Assembly (NCBI GenBank): GCA_016932235.1
Contig: JAFGDF010000260.1
Location: 1 to 56,475, forward strand
Direction: 5' to 3'
DNA from: Deltaproteobacteria bacterium
GTDB taxonomy: Bacteria; Desulfobacterota; DSM-4660; Desulfatiglandales; HGW-15
Length of the DNA: 56,475 bases
This document shows positions 50,612 to 56,475 of the stretch, in pieces; within the stretch, counting starts at the first letter, position 1, and every line of letters begins with the position of its first letter. The position numbers and the translations under genes are program-made. The notes beneath the pieces were generated by a model. The model searched no databases, was not told the origin of the DNA, and was given only the letters and a program-made list of their open reading frames with translations.

Positions 50612-52341
50612 GAGAACATCTGCCAGAGTAATCCAAGCAATCCCGCCAGTAAAAAATTGCCCTCCATAAGATATTCAACCTGAGGTCCGGGGTGAATACT
50701 GCGTCTCTCGTAGGCATGCAGGGAAAGGAATAGAGATAAAAAGCATAAAAGCATCAGGAAGGAAAACGGTCCCGTGACGCCGATGAGCGGCATGACAATA
50801 AGAAGGATGATAGATGAAAAGATAATCCCTTTTAGAAAAGATCCTGTCTTTTCCTCACCCAAAATGATGGGGAGTGTCTCTTCGCCGACGATCAGATCGC
50901 CTTGAACCTGAAGAATATCGAAAAAGGCTGACCTTACGTAAGCCATGGAAAGAACGATATAGAAAACAACAACTGCCGTTAAAAAATCAGGCCTCGGCGC
51001 CTCCAGAAGGGGTATGAGCGTAATGACGGCTGACCAGCCCAGCGCCTCAGAAAGCGTTTTTGACCCTGGAATATCCTTTATCTTCGAATACCTCCATAGA
51101 TGCCGATGCCTCACAGGAAAGATTGGGATGCTGTAGGTAATACCCAGGATGCACAGACCGGCAATGCCGATAAAGATCATAAATCCGAGTCTTAACGCAA
51201 TATATAGTGAAAAGGCCACGGCAATAATTGAGGTGACCATAAGGAATAATCTGTATTTACCATAGAAAAACGCCCTTTCCGGATCGTTATAGGTGCTTGC
51301 CCCCTTATCCAGGAACCTGTTCATGACACGCATGGCATAAACATAAAAAAACGCCAGCAGGGGATAGGCCAGATTATAATTTCTCGCCGAAAGGACAGTA
51401 GCGGCGTGCGACAGGGAAAATGCCCCCAAAGCAACAAGAAAATTGCTTAATAATAAAAATTTTACCATTTTCCGCATATTCCGGCCAATATACGTCTCTT
51501 TTTTACTGCGGATCGATTCAAGCTCGCTGACGACATTCTTAATCATCCAGTTCGGGGTTGAGGCCCCGGCGGTCACGCCGATTTTTTCCATTGAGGAAAG
51601 TTTCTCCCTGTCAAGATCCATCTCGGTTTCAACATGAAATGTTGGAACTCCTTCGGATTCAGATATCGTTGCCAGTCGACAAGTATTACCACTGTGGTAA
51701 CCACCGACAACCACCATTCCGTCCACCTGGCCGGCGAGTGATCTGACCTCAGCCTGGCGGTTGCTGGTAGCGTCGCATATAGTGTCAAAGACCAGGGCAT
51801 CGGGAAAGCGCACCTTTATTTCCCTTACAATGCTCCGATACTTCTTTTCATTTTGAGTTGTCTGGGCCACGACAATCAGGCGGTCGGAACCCGGTATTTT
51901 ATCAACATCCCCCTCATTGCTGACGACTACGGCAAGTCCATTACCATATCCTACCAGACCGATAACCTCGGCGTGATTCTCATCTCCCACAATAACGGCC
52001 CTGTAACCTTTATTTGTGTGGTATCGAATGATAGCCTGTACCCTCGCAACGCGGGGGCATGTTGCATCAATGATCTTCAGCTTGGAGGATTTCAGAATTC
52101 TTCTCGTCTGTGGAGGGATGCCGTGCGCCCTGATCAGGAGAGTCCCATCTTCCAATCCTTCAATATTATCGACCTCCTTAACGTTTTTTTGTTCCAGGAG
52201 TTCAAGAACCTGTCTATTATGTATGAGAGGTCCGTAGGTGAATATTCTCCCCTTATTCCTGTTGGCTTCCTTGATCGCCATCTCCATTGCTCTTCGCACA
52301 CCCATGCAAAAACCTGCTGTCTTCGCCAGTCTAACTTTCAA
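50608..52341 (-). CDS. ispH: IspH (HMBPP reductase) fused to a UbiA-family prenyltransferase
   Basis: Residues 1 to about 285 are 4-hydroxy-3-methylbutenyl diphosphate reductase: the cluster cysteines are in AGFCMGVRRA, DATCPRV and CDATSNRQ, with GPLIHN, GDENHAEV, VVAQTTQ and VTAGASTP. From about 295 to 577 is a membrane domain of about eight helices with UbiA-type features: NRFLDKGASTYNDPERAFF near 345 and DILQVQGDLIVGEETLPIILG near 480. The protein would join the last step of isoprenoid precursor formation to a membrane prenyltransferase, perhaps for quinone synthesis (inference). No stop or frameshift lies at the junction. Confidence 0.9.
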   Translation of the reverse strand: MKVRLAKTAGFCMGVRRAMEMAIKEANRNKGRIFTYGPLIHNRQVLELLEQKNVKEVDNIEGLEDGTLLIRAHGIPPQTRRILKSSKLKIIDATCPRVARVQAIIRYHTNKGYRAVIVGDENHAEVIGLVGYGNGLAVVVSNEGDVDKIPGSDRLIVVAQTTQNEKKYRSIVREIKVRFPDALVFDTICDATSNRQAEVRSLAGQVDGMVVVGGYHSGNTCRLATISESEGVPTFHVETEMDLDREKLSSMEKIGVTAGASTPNWMIKNVVSELESIRSKKETYIGRNMRKMVKFLLLSNFLVALGAFSLSHAATVLSARNYNLAYPLLAFFYVYAMRVMNRFLDKGASTYNDPERAFFYGKYRLFLMVTSIIAVAFSLYIALRLGFMIFIGIAGLCILGITYSIPIFPVRHRHLWRYSKIKDIPGSKTLSEALGWSAVITLIPLLEAPRPDFLTAVVVFYIVLSMAYVRSAFFDILQVQGDLIVGEETLPIILGEEKTGSFLKGIIFSSIILLIVMPLIGVTGPFSFLMLLCFLSLFLSLHAYERRSIHPGPQVEYLMEGNFLLAGLLGLLWQMFS

Positions 52342-53315
52342 TGCTCACTCTCCGCAACGACACTGAAATATTCGTTCATAGTGCTGGTTAGAGATTCCAG
52401 ATCTTTAATCTTTATTATCCTTTCTCTGAAACTGCCGCTGTGAGGAAGACCTTTCGTATAGCTCAGGAGAAGACCCCTCATAGCCAGAGCGGCCCTGCGC
52501 TCGCCAATGGCATCATGTAACAGGGAGAAATGTTCCATTACAAGGGCGCGGCGATCGGACATAAGGGGGCCCACTATTGGAAGGCCCTTTTCCAGATTGA
52601 GGATCTGTTTGAATATCCAGGGGTTCCCTACAGCCGCCCTTCCTATCATCACCGCGTCACATCCTGTCTCTCTTTTCATTTTTAAGGCGTCACTCGGTTT
52701 AAAAACATCCCCGTTTCCGATGACCGGGACCCTCACATTCTCTTTTATCCGGGTTATTATACTCCAGTCCGCCTTGCCTGAAAAAGATTGAACCGCAAAC
52801 CTTGGATGAATGGTGATGGCATCCACACCGCAACCCTCTATTATTTTAGCTGTTTCAATCGTGAAAGACTCAGCGGGCGACCATCCGCTCCTGATCTTGA
52901 CAGTGAGAGGCACATCACATAAAGGACGAACCGTTGATAATATGTTTTCAATCCTCCTGGGATCACGGAGGAGCGATGCGCCTGCCCCCGTTTTGGTAAC
53001 TTTCCTAACCGGGCAGCCCATGTTTATATCTACCAGATCGGCGCCTGCATCAATGACAATCTGAGCCGCCCTTGCCAGTATTTCCGCCCTGGAACCGAAG
53101 ATCTGCACTTCAAGCGGTTTTTCCATCTCATCATTTTTTAAATAGCGCATTGTGCTTTTTTGATTCAGGACAAGGCCCATAGCGCTGATCATTTCCGTGT
53201 ATACCAGCCCGGCGCCCATCTTCTTTACCATAAGGCGAAAGGGCAGGTTTGTGACCCCTGCCATGGGAGCCATAACAAGCCAGTTTTCCAATTTTATATT
53301 ACCTATCCCAAACAT
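52338..53315 (-). CDS. dusB: tRNA-dihydrouridine synthase (DusB-like)
   Basis: The 325-residue flavoenzyme reduces uridines in tRNA D-loops. It has LVMAPMAGVTNLPFRLM at the start, EVQIFGSRAE, the catalytic Cys in DINMGCPVRKVTKTGAG, KIRSGW, ITIHPR and GNGDVFKPSDA, and an RAAVGNPWIF block. It is 4 nt overlapped with ispH-ubiA. Its upstream region is taken up by MITE copy B. Confidence 0.92.
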   Translation of the reverse strand: MFGIGNIKLENWLVMAPMAGVTNLPFRLMVKKMGAGLVYTEMISAMGLVLNQKSTMRYLKNDEMEKPLEVQIFGSRAEILARAAQIVIDAGADLVDINMGCPVRKVTKTGAGASLLRDPRRIENILSTVRPLCDVPLTVKIRSGWSPAESFTIETAKIIEGCGVDAITIHPRFAVQSFSGKADWSIITRIKENVRVPVIGNGDVFKPSDALKMKRETGCDAVMIGRAAVGNPWIFKQILNLEKGLPIVGPLMSDRRALVMEHFSLLHDAIGERRAALAMRGLLLSYTKGLPHSGSFRERIIKIKDLESLTSTMNEYFSVVAESEH

Positions 53316-53345
53316 AAATCAAAATTTTTCACCCTTTATCACTAA

Positions 53346-53675
53346 TGTCCGGTCAGGAAATTGCGTAAAGATCGCAGTATGGGGAGCTCTTTTTTCGGGC
53401 GAACTCGTTCCTCGCAAGTTTTACGCATATTGCCTTACGAGGCGGGCGGCGGATCATCTCAGTTGATGTCAGGGCCAGATTAGGTTGAACAATCGAGAAG
53501 CATTCCGCCCGCCTGGCATGCACCTTACTCAATTATCCCGCTTCCAAGGTTTTCGCCGATAAAAAGAGCTCCCCATGCTGCGATTCAGACAACCGGATAT
53601 TGAGTTATTGTTATTTCATCATTTTATTTACAGCCATCCGGTATTTTTCTTCAACCGCAATTTCCTAACCGGACA
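53346..53675. mobile_element. 330-bp MITE-like element, copy B
   Basis: It has the same length as copy A at 24271-24600. The left end begins TGTCCGGTCAGGAAATTGCG; the right end CCGCAATTTCCTAACCGGACA is its complement with one mismatch over 19 bp. The interior aligns throughout with copy A. There is no coding content. Its right terminus supplies the stop codon of the Nudix gene (53665-53667). Both copies are preceded by CACTAA, so the recognisable element may extend slightly further left. Confidence 0.85.
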
Positions 53676-54216
53676 AGGCTGAACATTTATTAAAAAAATA
53701 CATATAAAAAGCCGCAATTATCAGGGAGTGCGTTATTTCTCCTTTCTGAATAAGTTCCGGGATTTCATCGATCGATTTTAAAACTATCTCAATGTCCTCT
53801 TTTTCATCCTGCTCCTGTATAAATGCAGGGGAAGCATTCTCGGCCAGAAAAGTATAACATTTATTATTCAGAAAAGCAGGATTAGTATAAACGCTTCCTA
53901 AAAGAATCATCTTTGTCTTGCCGTAACCCGTCTCTTCCCTGAGTTCCCTTATGGCCGCTTTTTCAGGAGTATCGCCTTCTTCAATAATGCCGCCGGGAAT
54001 CTCCAGGGTTATATCTCTGATGCCGTGTCGGTACTGACGGACAAGCACGACTTCCTTGTTCGCGGTTATCGGAATTATATTCACCCAGTCCAGAGATTCA
54101 AAGATATAAAAATCATGGACCCTGTTCGTGCGAGGTGAAAGGGCACGATCGGTTCGAAGATTAAAGATTTCAAATGATTTTTCATATCTGCTTGATATCA
54201 GTCTCCAAGGTTTCAT
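53665..54216 (-). CDS. Nudix hydrolase (ADP-ribose pyrophosphatase-like)
   Basis: The 183-residue enzyme contains the Nudix box GGIIEEGDTPEKAAIRELRE followed by ETG, and the preceding LVRQYRHGIRDITLEIPGG typical of ADP-ribose pyrophosphatases; TNPAFLNNKCYTFLA follows. It should hydrolyse ADP-ribose or related nucleoside diphosphate derivatives. The start overlaps the DinG stop (TAATG). The last residues, about CSALSG, and the TAG stop come from the terminal repeat of MITE copy B, so the original end may have been changed by insertion. Confidence 0.88.
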   Translation of the reverse strand: MKPWRLISSRYEKSFEIFNLRTDRALSPRTNRVHDFYIFESLDWVNIIPITANKEVVLVRQYRHGIRDITLEIPGGIIEEGDTPEKAAIRELREETGYGKTKMILLGSVYTNPAFLNNKCYTFLAENASPAFIQEQDEKEDIEIVLKSIDEIPELIQKGEITHSLIIAAFYMYFFNKCSALSG

Positions 54217-56252
54217 TAAAGCTGCCTCCCGGGGGCCTGTCGGATTTTATCCGGCATGCTGCTTTCAGTTATTTTCTGAATACAAAGATCTCCCTGTTGA
54301 TCCTCCGTGCTCCGGTCTTTACGGTTTTTATGAAAAAACATCTTTATCTCTTCCAGTTTATGGACCACCGGCACATCCTCCGGCAGGTTTTCCAGAAAAA
54401 AATGGCCGTACCCGCTTGTGATTACCCTGTTATCCAGTATGGAAAAGATCCCTCTATCAGAACTATTCCTTATCAGCCGTCCGAATCCCTGCTTGAAAGC
54501 GATAATAGCTGCCGGCAGCTGATATTTCATAAATGGATTTCCTTTCTTGAAACGAATTGACTCTATCCTGGCAGCGACGAGCGGGTCTCCTGGTGAATCA
54601 AAGGGAAGCTTGTCAATAATTAGGCAGCTCAGGCTATCACCGGGAACATCCACTCCCTGCCAGAAAGAACCTGTTGCGAGAAGCACGGAATCGGTTTCCT
54701 TTCTGAATTTATCCAGCAATAAGGTCCTTGGCGATTCACCCTGCTTGTAAACGGCAAAAGGAAATTCTTCCGCGATCAATCCATGAACCTGATTGAGATT
54801 ATTGTAGCTTGTGAATAAAATAAGCGCCTTTCCTGATGTAATTTCCAGTATCTCCTTAATTCTTGACGCGACATTGGACGGAAAAGAGCCGTCATTTGGG
54901 GCAGGTAAGTCTTTGGGGATATATATTATTACCTGTTCTTTATAGCTAAAATGGGAGGAAAAGATGCCTTCCATGGTATTATCAGGCAGCCCGAGACGAG
55001 CCCGTATATAATCGAAACTTCCGTTGGTGGAGAGAGTAGCGGATGTAAATATTGATGTTTTCACCTTTTCAAACAGCAGTTCACGCATATTCGAGGAGAT
55101 ATCAAGAGGAGAAGAATGAAATGTAACCCCTCTCTTTGTCTTTTCATACCAATCAAGCCAGCCCGGCCCGGAACATATGAATATCCTTTCAATAGCCTCC
55201 TCCAGATCAAGTGCGCGAGAGGCAAGAAACTGATAGGAAACATCCTTATAATCAGCGATACCTGATTTTTGACGAATAAAGTTGAGCCCCTTTTTTATAT
55301 CACTTGCAGGCCCCTTTTCAATCTCTTCGAAATCTCCTTCCTCCAGCCGGCCTTTATCACCGGATTCGCTGAACATCTCTGTTAAGTGCCTGTTCCCCAC
55401 TCTTATCAGCTCAAGATATGGAGCAAACTCCTTTCTACAAAGAGGATCAATCCCCCCTATCGCGCCTTCAACATCCCTGACAAAATCGAGTATCTGGCCA
55501 CTGCTCAGACTTTCCCCGAAATAAGTGGTTGCAATATCTTCAAGATTATGCGCTTCGTCAAACAATACTATTTGAAAACGGGGAATAATCTCACCAAATC
55601 CAGCCGTCTTTACCATCAGATCAGCAAAGAAGAGGTGATGATTGACTACAATTATATCAGACTTAATCGCCCTGTATCTGAGTTTATTTATATAGCATTC
55701 TTCATTATGAATACACCGTGAACCAAGGCACTGGCTGGAATCGGCTGAAAGGGCATTCCAGACAGGATCATCATCGGCGAGCCAGGACAGCTCGGCACGG
55801 TCCGCGAATTTTGTTTTGCCCAGCCATTTGTTAATTCTTTTAATGATCTTATCCCGGTTCCTGTCAAAAAGGGGCGCCTGATTTAAAAAACGTTCATACT
55901 TGTTTATGCAAAGATAATTTTTTCGTCCTTTCATGAGAAGAGCATCAACCTTTTTTCCAATTGCCTTTGAAAGCATCGGTATATCCTTGAAAAAAATCTG
56001 CTCCTGGAGATTTTTTGTCCCTGTTGATATTACCCCTTTTTTACCACTCAAGATCATCGGGACCAGGTAACCCAAGGTCTTACCTATTCCTGTTCCAGCT
56101 TCTATGATCAGAGGGACTTTCTTTTCTATGGAAGCCTCTATCATGTGTGCCATCTCCATTTGAGAGGGCCTGTATTCAAAACCCTCCAAAGTCCTGGCAA
56201 GGGACCCGTTCTTCCCTAGAATCCTTTTAATTGTATGAGTTTCCATTAACAT
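54216..56252 (-). CDS. DinG-like ATP-dependent helicase (XPD family)
   Basis: The 678-residue superfamily 2 helicase has Walker A IIEAGTGIGKTLGYLVP near residue 50, cysteines for an XPD-type 4Fe-4S cluster (KNYLCINKYE, QCLGSRCIHNEECYI), NHHLFFADL, the DEAH box VLFDEAHNLED, motif V-like SFWQGVDVPGD and motif VI FKQGFGRLIRN. It would unwind damaged or structured DNA. There is no N-terminal exonuclease domain. Its final residues (MPDKIRQAPGRQL) are encoded by a REP palindrome. An ATG 6 nt downstream is an alternative start. Confidence 0.9.
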   Translation of the reverse strand: MLMETHTIKRILGKNGSLARTLEGFEYRPSQMEMAHMIEASIEKKVPLIIEAGTGIGKTLGYLVPMILSGKKGVISTGTKNLQEQIFFKDIPMLSKAIGKKVDALLMKGRKNYLCINKYERFLNQAPLFDRNRDKIIKRINKWLGKTKFADRAELSWLADDDPVWNALSADSSQCLGSRCIHNEECYINKLRYRAIKSDIIVVNHHLFFADLMVKTAGFGEIIPRFQIVLFDEAHNLEDIATTYFGESLSSGQILDFVRDVEGAIGGIDPLCRKEFAPYLELIRVGNRHLTEMFSESGDKGRLEEGDFEEIEKGPASDIKKGLNFIRQKSGIADYKDVSYQFLASRALDLEEAIERIFICSGPGWLDWYEKTKRGVTFHSSPLDISSNMRELLFEKVKTSIFTSATLSTNGSFDYIRARLGLPDNTMEGIFSSHFSYKEQVIIYIPKDLPAPNDGSFPSNVASRIKEILEITSGKALILFTSYNNLNQVHGLIAEEFPFAVYKQGESPRTLLLDKFRKETDSVLLATGSFWQGVDVPGDSLSCLIIDKLPFDSPGDPLVAARIESIRFKKGNPFMKYQLPAAIIAFKQGFGRLIRNSSDRGIFSILDNRVITSGYGHFFLENLPEDVPVVHKLEEIKMFFHKNRKDRSTEDQQGDLCIQKITESSMPDKIRQAPGRQL
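54231..54262 (+). repeat. REP palindrome inside the DinG coding end
   Basis: GGGGCCTGTCGGATTTTATC and CCGGCATGCTGC form the imperfect palindrome of the REP family. It lies in frame at the 3' end of the helicase gene and encodes its C-terminal residues. Confidence 0.7.
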
Positions 56253-56475
56253 AATATAAATAATATGTTGAGTGAGGCCTTACGTCAACACCATTAAAAC
56301 CCTCGGGATTTTATCCTGTTGTTTAGTACGAAAATAAAGTTTAACAGTGTCGGTATATAATTCAACGTTATCTCTAAAGACCGTGGCCTGGGGAGCCCTT
56401 TTTACGAGCGAACTCGTTCCTGGCTAGTTTTACGCAAACTGCCTTACGAGGCGGGCGGCGGGCCATCTCAGTCAT
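56253..56475. mobile_element. Upstream region of dinG with a partial MITE cut by the window end
   Basis: From about 56373 to the window end the sequence aligns with the left part of the 330-bp MITEs (AAAGACCG..., GCGAACTCGTTCCTGGCTAG, CCTTACGAGGCGGGCGGCGG). The expected left terminal repeat is not clear; only GTGTCGGTAT at about 56348 hints at it. The 120 bp before that are AT-rich and should contain the dinG promoter. Confidence 0.6.

Noticed and set aside
1..56475. CRISPR array, rRNA, tRNA or intact insertion sequence
   Set aside because: No evenly spaced direct repeats, no recognisable tRNA or rRNA segments, and no complete transposase were seen on either strand.

Overview
The window reads as a chromosomal segment of a strictly anaerobic bacterium of the former Deltaproteobacteria (Desulfobacterota; a sulfate reducer or syntroph is the best guess). 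This is inferred from gene content: two multi-subunit 2-oxoacid:ferredoxin oxidoreductases, several HdrA/MvhD/HdrBC-type electron-transfer proteins, a selenocysteine HdrA, NifX-family proteins behind a sigma-54 promoter, an ADP-forming acyl-CoA synthetase, and deltaproteobacterial-looking housekeeping genes. No rRNA, tRNA, CRISPR array or intact insertion sequence was seen.

Layout. 1-354: an unidentified, hairpin-rich putative RNA. 355-6086: housekeeping genes (threonine synthase, low-molecular-weight phosphatase, rlmH, a lone receiver protein, hisH-hisF, an IHF/HU gene). 6166-16501 (minus): a seven-gene operon encoding a KorDABC-type oxidoreductase, a giant NfnB/HdrA-like fusion, an MvhD-HdrC-HdrB fusion and a selenoprotein HdrA-MvhD. 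17282-18303: a DUF364 gene and a 52-codon ORF bracketed by ends of a MITE-like element. 18279-22657 (minus): NifX- and NifU-like genes with a sigma-54 promoter and a sigma-54 activator gene, reminiscent of the Desulfovibrio orange-protein system. 22678-34795 (minus): two AMP-forming acyl-CoA ligases, a complete Liv-type ABC transporter and a second oxidoreductase (PorGDAB). 34830-35845: stand-alone IMP cyclohydrolase and HU. 36009-39331 (plus): a DRTGG protein and an ADP-forming acyl-CoA synthetase. 39376-39568: remnant of a REP-associated transposase. 39835-56252 (minus): GHKL ATPase/moaA, yhaM, aldolase/dehydrogenase/LsrF-like genes, an EFR1-type ferredoxin, PpiD, a glycosyltransferase, an IspH-UbiA fusion, dusB, a Nudix hydrolase and a DinG-like helicase.

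How the genes may work together (inference). Organic acids imported by the Liv system would be activated to CoA thioesters by the ligases. 2-Oxoacids would be oxidised by the two oxidoreductases, giving reduced ferredoxin. The HdrA/NfnB/MvhD proteins co-transcribed with the Kor enzyme would confurcate or bifurcate those electrons between ferredoxin, NAD(P)H and a disulfide-type acceptor. The ADP-forming synthetase could recover ATP from acyl-CoA.

The window is also rich in small repeats: a GGAG-headed REP/REPIN family in at least nine places, a 330-bp MITE with 20-bp terminal inverted repeats (two full copies and pieces of others), and a 71-bp repeat present twice. Several have supplied the stop codon or terminal residues of neighbouring genes.
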